Translations under genes and position numbers: made by a program
Notes under the pieces: generated by a model
Told to the model about the DNA's origin: nothing
Database searches by the model: none
What the model saw: the letters and a program-made list of their open reading frames with translations, nothing else
Assembly (NCBI RefSeq): GCF_964355755.1
Contig: NC_092672.1
Span: 18,162,501-18,226,500, forward strand
Reading direction: 5' to 3'
Source: Antedon mediterranea
Taxonomy: Eukaryota > Echinodermata > Crinoidea > Comatulida > Antedonidae
Length of the DNA stretch: 64,000 nucleotides
Shown: positions 11,546 through 22,800 of the stretch, piece by piece
Position numbering within the stretch: position 1 is the first letter of the stretch
How the letters are laid out: the number at the start of each line of letters is the position of its first letter

Positions 11546-14500
11546 ATGGGGAAGAAAAACGAAGCTAGTATGTATAAATTATGATTAGTTTAATTTCATC
11601 TGGTTTCTTTCACGGTTTCTACTTTTTTACAAGGCTAGGCCTAGGCCTAGGCCCTAGGCCTAGCCTACTCTAGCTACTAGGCCGGCAATCGCCCACCAGT
11701 ACCAAGCTAGGCCTAGGTAGGCTAGGCCGGCTAGGCTAGTAGTAGTAGGCCTAGCCTCTACTAGACTAGGGCTTAGCAATGCTTAGGCCTAGCTAGCTAT
11801 GGCCCGGGATCCAGTCAAGTTGCCCCATCCAAAGTCGCCCAATACAAAGTCGCCCCATCGCAAAGTCGCCCCAAAACAAAGTCGCCCCAAAACAAAGTCG
11901 CCCCATCGCAAAGTCGCCCCATCACAAAGTCACCCCATTCCAAAGTCGCCCCATTGCAAAGTCGCCCCATATTAGTTTCCAATGGTTTTTCTTTATTTTT
12001 TTAGGTGAATCTTCAAGCAGTCCTCACAAAAAACACAAGAAACATAAACATAAAAAACATAAAAAGAAACGAAGCCACCATCCAAGTGAAGATGAGAGTG
12101 CTGTCATTATGCCTTCAGTTACAAGCATTGGGGAATCAGGCAAACCTCAACTCAAACTTAAAATCAAACTGGGAGGATATATGATTAACACTAAAGAGTA
12201 TGTATTTATTTTGCCTCCTTTCATGGTAAACCCTACACTGAAGGCTTCTGCTTTAACTTGTAATACTTTGTGAAAATGAGCTGTATGAAAATTGCTGAAA
12301 TGTATGATCACAATTTAAAAACTCTTAATAGAGGGCATACATAAATATTAACTTATAAACAATAATAATACTTCATTCTTATATACGGTAATCAATTTAT
12401 ATAGTGCAAAATGCCCTGGTCATTTGTTAAACATACTTCTATAATTGTGCGGTTTGTGCAGTATTAAGCATGCTTTTCACAAATTTGTTAGGGCGAATCA
12501 AGGCTTTAAATCAAAGCTTATATGTATGCATACTGTATTTATGTTTCCATCTTCCAAATCCCTCTCTGCAATTAATTCTTGTTAAACCTCAAGTTTTACG
12601 CTTCAGGGAATTATTTCTACTTTTTGCAAAGCATAACATTGCACAACTAATCAGAGCTTAGGAAACAAGCTATGATGCGTACATGAGCGAATCGAAAAGT
12701 TCAGGAGACATGCAATGAACAAGACAATCACAGCTATTGCTCTTGTAGTGGAAAGGGTGGTGTGATTTTTTTCTCATACCAGTTTATTAATTTATCTCTT
12801 GCAATTCCAGTTTTCTTTCAGAATGTCTATTTTATATTAAACAATTTCATTTTCCTCCTAAATATTTAGGGTCTCAAGATCATCAGTTACTGATCTTGAT
12901 GATGAAAGCCTTGAATATTCTGGTAAGAATTCACAGCAGCAAATTAGTATCAAATTAAAAATTTAAAGTAAAAATCTACAATTATTCTAAAGAAAGCTTT
13001 TCGTTTTGTCTAGTCAATAGGAAGCATACGTTGGCAATGACAAGATCTAGAACTTATGGGAATTATACATTAATGATGTCATTTGTTACAAGATCATCAC
13101 CTGGACTGTATCTAGAATCTATGAATTGGGTGGGTCATTCCATATCAAATCAACTACAACAAACGGTTTGCACGCTATGACATTTACATTTAAACGTGTC
13201 AACTGATTTTTGTTGATACAGATGTCATTAGAAAGGTTATGTTTTAAGCTATTTAAATATCACATTTACTTTTTATTCATATCTATTTTAAAGATGTTTA
13301 AACTATTCTATTCACTTTGACCTTGGATTTGACCTTGTTGGACATGTGATATGAAGACAACATTTTGTGAAATTTATCCCTTACAATTTACATGTTTGAT
13401 AACATAAGTTTGGTATTTTGGAAACTACATAGAATTCAATGACCACCTATTTAACCAGGGAGGTATCTTCCTGATTTAACTGTGTCCAGTTGTAATTACA
13501 GTACTACAGTATATTTGTATTTCAAAACCTTAATTGGTCACGGTACAGTATTTTATGGAAGAAGATAAAAATACATTGGTATCAGTGGCTACATTTCATT
13601 GATTGAATGGTCTAATAATGAATGCAAGTCGATATATAGTAGTCACAGAATTTCTTTCACCATCCCAATCCATCCATATTATATATATCCATTTTATTTA
13701 ATTAAATCTTTCTATTCAATTTCTTTACTTAATTAATTGTATATTTTGTGGTCTATATAGATCATTCTGAAGATGTCCACCATAACACCAAATCAAAAGA
13801 CACGGAAGAAGAGGCCTGGCTTAGTGCCCTTGAAAAAGGAGAGTTAGATGATATTGGTGAATTGAAGAAGATTAGAGATCCTGCAAACTTAACTGCCAGA
13901 CAGGTTAGAATCAGTCACTGTATAAAGTAATGTAGGTCTCAGGTCCTCTATGATCCACACCAAACTGTAGCTGCACATCAAAAGACCATAAACTGTTTTT
14001 GTAGACCTAAAAATTGGAATTTTGATTAGGGTATTACTCAAAACAGCACATGCACAAGGTCCTCAACACTTCAAAGATGTTACAACATTACACTACTGTA
14101 CAGTGCCTGTGTGTTAACTACCAGGGTAACCCCCAACTTGCTCATGACACTACAGTGGCTGTGTGTGAACTACCAGGGTAACCCCCAACTTGCTTATGAC
14201 ACTACAGTGGCTGTGTGTGAACTACCAGGGTAACCCCCAACTTGCTCATGACACTACAGTGGCTGTGTGTGAACTACCAGGGTAACCCCCAACTTGCTCA
14301 TGACACTACAGTGGCTGTGTGTGAACTACCAGGGTAACCCCCAACTTGCTTATGACACTACAGTGGCTGTGTGTGAACTACCAGGGTAACCCCCAACTCA
14401 TCTCTGAAGATGTACTATAGTAGGTTGCACACAAGCATTTTGTGTACACTGGATGGTTTATAGTTCATATCCGAAAAAACTCCAAAACCATGGATCAAGT

Positions 14501-16242
14501 GAGCCTCGAACCCTTGATGATTGTATGGCCATGTATTATGGTTCCACTGTCTTAATCATTTGGCCACAACAACAATCATTTTTTTAAACTTCTTTATAAA
14601 AAATTGTTTGATGTTTTTCAAAATGTTTGTTGTTACTATTGATAATTGTCTTTTATTTATTCATTTAAGAAAGCAATGTTGCATGGGTTAAGCGCAGAAG
14701 AGGAGAAAAAATTAATGAAATTGCCAACTGGTCAAAAATCCGCAGAAGTAACAGAAGAAATGCTTGAAAAGAGAGCAGAAAGAGCATTAAAGCGACGTCA
14801 ACAGGCAAAGAAAAAAGCAGAAGAAAATAAAGTATGTTGTTGTTGTAATATTTACAGTAGACAAAGGTGTACATCACCAACTTCTTGCCATCAGCAAAAC
14901 TATTTTGATATGATACACTTTTAATTTAACTTGAACTTATGCTGCTTTGAAATAATGAATTGTTCAGCATTGTTTATCACCATTTCAGACTTCCCAACTC
15001 TCCCGATAATTGCAGGGGTTTCCCGATTGTTTTTTTAATGTACAAACAAAAATATCCCAGTGTATTACAGTATTTATTTAGGCTCTACTAATACAGTAGT
15101 ACTACTACTACTACTACTATTTCAACATGGTATTATTTTGTTTTTCATTTTTCCAGGGACCTCTGCCATTTGTATGAACTACCTCTGTGCTAGTTAAATT
15201 AAAGTTTAATTGCTTAAGTATTTTAATTGTATTTATTTTATTGAATTCTCAAACAGAAGCTAACACTTGAACGTCTTTTGAGAAAACAAGCAATGAAATC
15301 AAAACTTGAAAAGGTAAACTTTAAATTTGATTATTTTGGTTGTACTATTTGCAGTCAGCATAATAAAACAGAGTATGTTGCTGTTATCTATTGCTATCTA
15401 TTTAAATATTTTTTTAAATTAAATTTAAATTATTATTCTTATTTGAAATACAAATATTATGACATCACAACAGTCTTTCAGACGTTGAAGACAGATGTCC
15501 TCATATTATGTGATTTCAAAAATAAAAATAGGCATTTTTTAATTTACCAAGAAAGATGTAAAGATTTTTTTAAACTAATACGTTCAACACAATCAAATGT
15601 AAGATACTTTAGAATTATTAATTTTTATTCTTTTTTTTTAAAGTCTAATACAATACACTAAGTAAAATTGTGTTGTTATGTTTAATACTTGAAATTTTTA
15701 CACAATTGTGCTAGTTTTGTATTTTTTATTTATTTTTTTTTAGGCAAAGCATAAAAAAAAAGGAAACATTCCATTTGTCCGGTACATTAATAGTAGTACT
15801 AAAGGGATTTCTCTGAACTATCCAGAAGGCTTAGGATTCCCTTTGGAACCAAAATTATCAGTGTAAGTACAAAAAATATGAACCATACCATTAACAATAC
15901 AATGAATATTTATGAGATGAATGGAGACAATAGTTTCATGATTTGATTATATTGTTTATAACACACATTTATTTGATAAATTAGCCTGGCATTCATTTAG
16001 ACCACTAAATTTGCACAGATGACTAGGATATATACACTCAAGTTCAAGGATGTACAATGCACCAACATGATTAATTTAACTATTACATTGTTCTTGTTCT
16101 TCACAGGCCAATTCCATTACCCAAAAATTGTGGAGTAGAAGGTTGTAACAACATAAAGCGATATACATGTTCCAAAACTGCTGTTCCTCTTTGCAGCTTA
16201 CAGTGTTATCAAAAGAACTTAATTATTATGAACAAATCATGA
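11546..16242 (+). CDS. INO80B: INO80 complex subunit B, eight exons, complete
   Basis: Subunit of the INO80 ATP-dependent chromatin remodeller (nuclear). Proposed exons: 11546-11567, 12005-12197, 12870-12922, 13761-13903, 14670-14831, 15257-15313, 15744-15862, 16107-16242. All have GT/AG borders and compatible phases, giving 294 aa (human about 356). Exon 2 encodes a Lys/His-rich stretch then KPQLKLKIKLGG, a family hallmark. Exon 4 has EEAWLSALEKGELDD and LTARQ. Exons 5-6 encode the basic coiled PAPA-1 region (EEMLEKRAERALKRRQQAKK). Exon 8 carries the zf-HIT finger, CGVEGC...YTC...CSLQC, close to the stop. Exon 1 (MGKKNEA) was chosen because ATG GGG sits just before a GTATGT donor whose phase completes the Ser codon with exon 2; it is the least certain exon. 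Convergent with RPAIN. Confidence 0.9.
11640..11807. repeat. TAGGCCTA-rich low-complexity block
   Basis: Overlapping copies of AGGCCTAGG and CTAGGCCTA fill this stretch of INO80B intron 1. The same palindromic words recur through the window (for example 23,890-24,060, 38,230-38,280, 39,140-39,300, 46,090-46,160). Confidence 0.8.
11808..11970. repeat. 16-bp minisatellite, inverted copy of the array at 1818
   Basis: GGGATCCAGTCAAGT is followed by about nine copies of CCCCATCGCAAAGTCG-type units. Unit and flank are the reverse complement of 1818-1975. It lies inside INO80B intron 1, 35 bp before the acceptor of exon 2. Confidence 0.9.
14102..14397. repeat. 52-bp tandem repeat in INO80B intron 4
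   Basis: The unit GACACTACAGTGGCTGTGTG, then TGAACTACCAGGGTAACCCC and CAACTTGCTCAT, occurs about six times with very few differences (CTCATG or CTTATG). The copies look recently amplified. The array is non-coding. Confidence 0.9.
14486..14572 (-). repeat. tRNA-derived SINE-like remnant
   Basis: Read on the minus strand, GGCCAAATGATTAAGACAGT looks like a tRNA 5' half with an A box. About 45 bases later, AAGGGTTCGAGGCTCAC is a B box. The folded stems are poor, so this is a SINE head or tRNA pseudogene in INO80B intron 4. Confidence 0.5.
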
Positions 16243-18512
16243 TGTGCTAAAGCTAAATACTACATAATTTATGATTTCGAATTAGTGCTATAACATGGTG
16301 ACAGAAGAAAGATGGAACAGATTTACAGTTCAAACATGCTGAGAAAAGATATTTTCAGTGTTTCATTTAGGTGGCTGATTAATTATGGTTTTCACTTGCA
16401 TGGCTAGCAACAACTAAATAATGTGTGTACATTGGGAAACGAGTGAATTGCATTTGTATGTGTGGATAATGAAATCATGTACATTCGTTATGTGTGCATG
16501 GTCAAAGTTTTTACTTAGTACATATTTATTAATACTAAAGAGACTAAATGAATGCTGGAAGAGCAACAATTTCAATACACAAATTCACATAAACCATGAG
16601 TTGTAGCTTTAGTGCTGGTTATGATCCTTTCCTACAAATCCAATAATTTGCAAAACAACTCTAATGTGTGTATTGAAAATTAATAATATTAACATAGCAT
16701 CAGAATAATTGTACTTACTAGATGGTACGCGAGTGAAGCAAACATACCATCTAGGTCGTGCCCACAGATGGTTCTCGAATACATAGTAATTTCTGCGTTA
16801 AAAAAATGGCGATTTTAAATGACAATAATACATGTCGTTTACAGGAACTAAAATTAGGTTTTGTATGGGATTGAGGGATGGGGAAGAGGATAGGTGCAAA
16901 GAGAAACAATTTTCAAATATATTCTTTATCCATCCAGTAACGAAATATTAATTGTTTTCATGTTTTACAAATAATTTAATGTAAAACATTGCGATTTAAT
17001 ACTTTGTTGAAACTGTCACTGTCATAGACGATTGAAATAGTAAAGTACATGTAACGATACATCACTACAACGTTTACATTTTTTTTGTAATTACAGTATT
17101 AATTATAAACGTTGAGAAGCAACTGTCAGTAATAAAGTTTATTTGTATATGTGTTTTTTATATAATGTAAAACAGTTTCTGTAAAACACCTATTCGGGGC
17201 AAATCGTAAATTCACTTTAATCGGTAATAAATAACTATCTAATTTAATTTAATTAGTAGGCCTAATGGTTTTCAGTTGTTTCTTGGAGCCAATTCATACT
17301 TAAGTTGCAGTAACTGTGCAAACAACTATGCCTAAACGGGCCCTTAGAAAGTTATGTGATGGTAAAATGAGAATTTTAAAATGAGAATTTTAAAATGAAA
17401 AATAAACTAGACTTGAATTGCATGGAATCGGCCTGCCACATTCCTGTCTTACTATCTTATGATTTTAACTGTCTGATCAATTGAAATAAGAAGTACATTC
17501 AGGGGGGTGGATGGTGGTTGAACTGCAAAAATAATGTTGATTGTACAGATATCCCACCTCTGCAGTCACATATTTTTTTTAATGGATCGAATTTCTGTTA
17601 TGAGTGCACTTGTCATTGTGTTATTACGCTTGAGGGAGAAGAGAGACTGGAATGTTCCATTCATTGCCAAGCAATACGTTTGTATAAACGTATATTAAAT
17701 CTATTAAAATAGTAGTAGTAAAGCCTGTCTACAACATTATGATGCTGTACTCGAGCTGTTTAAACAATTTTCAGCTATTAAAAACAATTATCGTAGAAGA
17801 AGATAGGCAAATGCGAAGCATCCTCGTATTATTTTTCGGCATTGACATCCATTAGACAGTGTATACCACGATCCAAAAACACCCCTATTTGGGGCAGATT
17901 GTTGAACCTAAATTCAGTTTAATTGTCAATAACGAATTATCTGAATCAATTTAATAAGAAAACAGGGTTACATCAGGTGGTTGAAATCAGTACCGAAAGT
18001 ACGAACCAACTTTATATTACCATCGAGTAAACATTCTAGAAATAACGCTCAAAATTGTAAGTGGGTACAGGAAATAATTTTAACAAAATGTTACCAATAT
18101 TCAATTACATTTTTTAGGATCATAAATAAAATCTAAGATTCCAATGAGTTTACCTTCGCCGTGGCATTCTGTTTCATTTTTTAATTGCCGTGGGTTTTTA
18201 AATTGCCGTGATATTTTGTGAAAATTGCTGTGACACTTACAGGCCACTGTACCAAAATGAATCTGTCAAATTAACAAAAATTATTTGTTTGTTTTTCTAG
18301 TTAATGCACTATCGTGAATTGTCTTAAAAAAGGATCCAATTAAAAATTAACTTGTAGTGTGTACCATCTATATTTGTTTTAAAAAATTATTTTCATTTAT
18401 GTCTTGGCCTAGACTCTCGTCTTGCAGAAAAAAAGTAAATATTGTAAAGTAAAAAAAGTAAAAGTAAATTTGTTATACTCATAAAATGGAACAAATACTT
18501 TCTTGTGTTATT
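16243..18512. other. INO80B 3' UTR and convergent intergenic region
   Basis: No further coding exon is seen after the INO80B stop. AATAAA at 17,131-17,136 is followed by T/G-rich sequence and is a possible poly(A) signal. 17,190-17,250 and 17,890-17,960 share a degenerate GGGGCA(A/G)AT(C/T)GT(A/T) plus TTTAATxGxxAATAA pattern, probably an old repeat. A 10-bp-stem hairpin lies at 16,718-16,754. Confidence 0.45.
16718..16754. repeat. Hairpin CTAGATGGTA...TACCATCTAG
   Basis: Two exact 10-bp complementary arms (16,718-16,727 and 16,745-16,754) flank a 17-base loop. TTACTAG at the left resembles the left edge of the element at about 50,488, so this may be the end of a related element rather than an RNA gene. 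Confidence 0.6.
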
Positions 18513-18994
18513 AGGGAGGTTTCGCAACCTTAAGAATACGATAACGAAAACGGATACGTCATACATTTGTGAAACTTTTGAGCTGATCCCCATTTCATAT
18601 TCGTAAAGCGTATTCGTGTTGACGAATATCACCAGTCATATTCGTAACTACAAAACGAGTATAGTTTTTGATCTATTTTTGCACATTTTGCATTTGAATT
18701 AGGAATGATTCATGATTATAATATAATTATAGATTTATTGAAAGTAATTTACTAAAATGCCAAGTCAATTTTGATAAATAGCAGTTTTTAAAGTCCTCAC
18801 TCGCTTTGATGTTACGCTAGGCCTAGGCAACCAAGCAACACGTACCTGCGCTTCGTTCAAATTTACCGCAGTCATATTTTGGACGCGCCTCAATATTTTG
18901 TTGCCATGCGAAACAGATTTTTACTGGCTTACGAAAACGAATACGTGTGCGTGACGTATCCGTTTTCGTATTCGTAAGATTGCGAAACCTCTCT
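18513..18994. mobile_element. 482-bp MITE with about 40-bp inverted ends
   Basis: The left end is AGGGAGGTTTCGCAACCTTA followed by AGAATACGATAACGAAAACG and GATACG. The right end is the near-exact inverse, CGTATCCGTTTTCGTATTCG, then TAAGATTGCGAAACCTCTCT. ATT borders both ends (18,510-18,512 and 18,995-18,997), suggesting a 3-bp target duplication as in PIF/Harbinger-type elements. The interior holds further GTATTCGT copies and no ORF of note. A lone end of this family sits before INO80B. Confidence 0.75.
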
Positions 18995-19819
18995 ATTGCT
19001 ATTATTTTTACAAGGTGAAATAGAATATTTCACCTCATAAAATTATTTGTACCATTGCACTCATAAACATTCATTATTTGTATTATTTGTGTACAATTGT
19101 TCAATCAAAACACTCTAATCTGGGACTAGTATGAAATTAATGATAAATTGTCTTTCTATATTGTATTGCAATTCTCAAATTTAATAGCATGATTAGCAAT
19201 GAAATACACAAATGTTTCACAAAACAATAACTATACTAAATAAAGGGCTAATATTAATGTTCATTTTTAGCACCAAATCAAACTTTGAATAACAAATTTT
19301 TATATAAACATACCTACACAATAAAGTCATAACATTTAAAATAAATAATGATACTGTTTTTCAAACTACAATATAGGCATATACAACTTTTTCTTAATTA
19401 GATACACAATTATATATATCAATTAAAAGATCAATTGTTCCATGAGAAATGTAAGGCTTGCATAGAAACATTGCTTTTACAGATAATCTCTCTTATCACT
19501 GATGCAAAATAACTAATCATGGAATTTCTTTTCATATCCTACATATGATTATTTTCATTATTATAAATCACAAGTTTACACATACACAAAATATATTTGG
19601 TTTTAACATGCTAAAAACATACAAAAGATACAGCGAAATCACATCATATACAACTTTAGAACAAACATCAGCAACAATAATTGAATTGAAACTTAGATAC
19701 TGACATTTCATTGAGCACACTTATAATCAATATACATACACAAAATACACAGAGGTATAACTTGTAAATAAACTTTTAAAATACTTTGAAGTATACACAA
19801 AGTAGTTGATTGTTGATAT
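18995..19819. other. RPAIN 3' flank
   Basis: AT-rich, with no recognisable gene. Any RPAIN 3' UTR would lie here. No single poly(A) signal stands out on the minus strand. Confidence 0.4.
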
Positions 19820-22800
19820 TTAGATAACAACATGAAGAAAATCACAGTCCTGAAAGATACAAAAATAATAATTAATTGTATTACAGTATGTTTGTTTTGC
19901 AGCTAAATTGTAAGCTATACTGGGATTGGGTGCAGGTGAATCTAGATAGCAACTACAGCCTGACAAGGAGATCCTTGAATATTCACCTATTTTTTGACTA
20001 CAGGTTGCAGTGCTCATTTGTACATTGTATTTTGTGTATATACTTTTTTGTAAATCAAAGTAGCTGTAGTTAGTATGTTATTGCTTAAATTTTCAATATA
20101 AATACAAATATAGGATACAAAACACTTCCGTCCGTTTCATGCTAAAGGCTATTGTGACAAAATGGCAAAATACAAAACAAAATTCATGTTTTTTTTTCAT
20201 ATCCATATTATACATGCTTACCTCACATGACATCAATAAATTCTGACTGCCAATCATATCCAGTGAATTAACAGAAAATACAGGCTGACCAAGACACATA
20301 CTGTTTGTATGCAGATCTACTCCATCACCTAACTGTTGCCTTACATTACTAAGCGTTAAACAGTCTTGCTGTAAAAATAAAAAAACGAATGATGTCAATT
20401 TATTAATATTATTTGGTTTTTAAAGATATAGTGTCCTCCAAAAACATGAAAAATCAAGATTAATTAAATCAGAGTTTGAATAGGTTATTTTGTAGTTTTA
20501 ATAAAGTTCATCACTTCCATAGAAAAAAAAAAATGTTTTCACTTATAAAATGACAAAATTAATTGTTAAATTCAATCAAACCCCACTGGCTGGTAGCCAA
20601 TTTTCCTATTTTTTCCTTTAAATTACATTTTTTTTCAAAAAAATTTTTTCAATCCAATTTTTGGTCAAAGTGGAGTGTCTTATATGACATTAAAATAGCA
20701 TAATTCAACAAAAATGTTTTTAAGAATTATTAGTCATCCACACCTTGATGGATAACGCCTTGTGATTGTATGAGGTCATCAACTTTTTTTCTATATTATT
20801 AGTTATCCGCAATATGCGGTTAACTCCTTGTGATTGTATGAGGTCATCAACTTTTTTTCTATATTATTAGTTATCCGCAATATGCGGTGAACTCCTTGTT
20901 ATTGTATTGGATCATCACTATTGTTTTCTGCATTATTCTTTCTCCCTTCCTTTTTTGTGAGTTACGTTTCTCTAAAACGTGTAAACATAACATTTCATAA
21001 CTTTGACAACATGTGGACATTTACGTGAAGTTGTGCACCTCCTATTTTCGACGTCAGAGTTGGGCAACGCGCGATTTTATGAATTGAACGAGCACAAATG
21101 TGCGATACTCGGGGCACAGTGATTTTCTTTTCAAAGATACCAAACATGTCTATAATGCGAAGATTTTCGTAAACCGGAAGTGACGTCACATAACCCGAAA
21201 TGACTTTATGACAAAAATTATGAATCTCCAAGTAATTTCCTTTTTAAATAATATGAAACACGGCTTAATTTTTTAAAACCGGAAGTGATGACGTGATAAT
21301 TATACATCCGGTTATGTTTTTTTATTCAGCCACAATAACCTATATTTTCCAGGATTAAGTTCATTGCATGATACGGATTTTTTAGGGTGGATTTAGACGA
21401 TAAGGATTTTGCCAGGGTGGGTTCATTCTACGTTTTTGCAAGGGTGGGTTCATTCTATGACTCTGATTTCATCAGGATGGGTTTATAGACGATACGGATT
21501 TTGCCAGGGTGGGTTTATAGACGATACGGATTTCATCAGGATGGGTTCACGAAGTACGAAAATTCTCTCTCTACAGCTTTGTTCACCTATTACCCTAGTA
21601 TATGCATGCCATGTTTCAGAGCCGTCAGACGACGTGTAAAGAACTAGTAGGGCTTGAAAGTTGGTTTAATAGTGTCAAGATGGAAGAGGACAAGATGAGA
21701 GAGTCCTACCCTGAGTAAAAACCAAAATTCATTTTGTATTGACACTTGTCGAGATTTAAGGACATATTGGTGTTTGGTATTATAACCTTTCACCCTGACC
21801 TTTTGACCTTTCGCCACATTTTCAAAATGTGTAACCAAGCCAAAAATTATTGTTTGACCATCCTAAGCCAATTTCTGAAATTAAATTCTCTGGACCTATA
21901 TGAAAGTTGATCTAGCTACCAGAGTATCTATAAATGATGTTGACAGAGCTTATAATTTATTTCATACTAAGCTCAATGAACATTCGTAAATAAAACAAAC
22001 CTTGGATTACAGACGGTATAATTAAATCCATTAATAAACGCAATAAACTCTACAAATTGACCAATCTAACCTGTGTTATATCTAGAAACTATTTCAGAAA
22101 CAAATTTAATACCTATGGGAATGATAAAGAAAACATGGCAAACTATTAAATTGATCCTCGGTAAAAATAATAATCGCCGACTTCCGTCTTTTATCAAAAA
22201 CAATAACATTAAAATCACCGATCCGCAAAATATTACTAACGAATAATGTGTGTGTATTCTATTTTTTAATGTTTGTTTAAATTTATATATATATCATGTT
22301 TTTAATTGTACTAATATATACTTGCCAATCTTTAAGAAGAATTTCTTATTTTATATGATAATGGAAAAATTAAGCTATTCAGTATCAGTATTCAGAAAGT
22401 ATGTGGGATCCTGAAACTATAGCTGAAAAGCTACCAAAACAAGAATGAGTTTGTGACAAAACCGATTTACTCACTAATTACTGTGCCATATATATTTTAT
22501 CAAGCCTTCATGTCTTTAATATACAAATACTGAATATTTACAAAGTATAATAAAATAATTGTATTTGTTTTATAACACACCTGCTGTGAATTATTATTAT
22601 TATCATTTTTTGTGTGGAAGTCTAGCAATATGAAAAAATTTAAGCGAAAATGATATATAGACTCGCATTTATAGCCATCAAGATAGAGCTGATATGCGAT
22701 TTTTGTTTGCTGTTAAAACCATTAAAGGCACCTATGTTTTTTCAATTTAAAGTCACAAACTTCATTTTATGTAAAATTAAATACTCTATGGGCCTATTGC

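Noticed and set aside
11310-11546. Minus-strand 78-codon frame upstream of INO80B
   Set aside because: It overlaps the MITE end and the INO80B start; no homology seen.
15278-15661. 127-codon plus-strand frame
   Set aside because: Only the first part (to 15,313) is INO80B exon 6; the rest reads through the donor GTAAAC into AT-rich intron.
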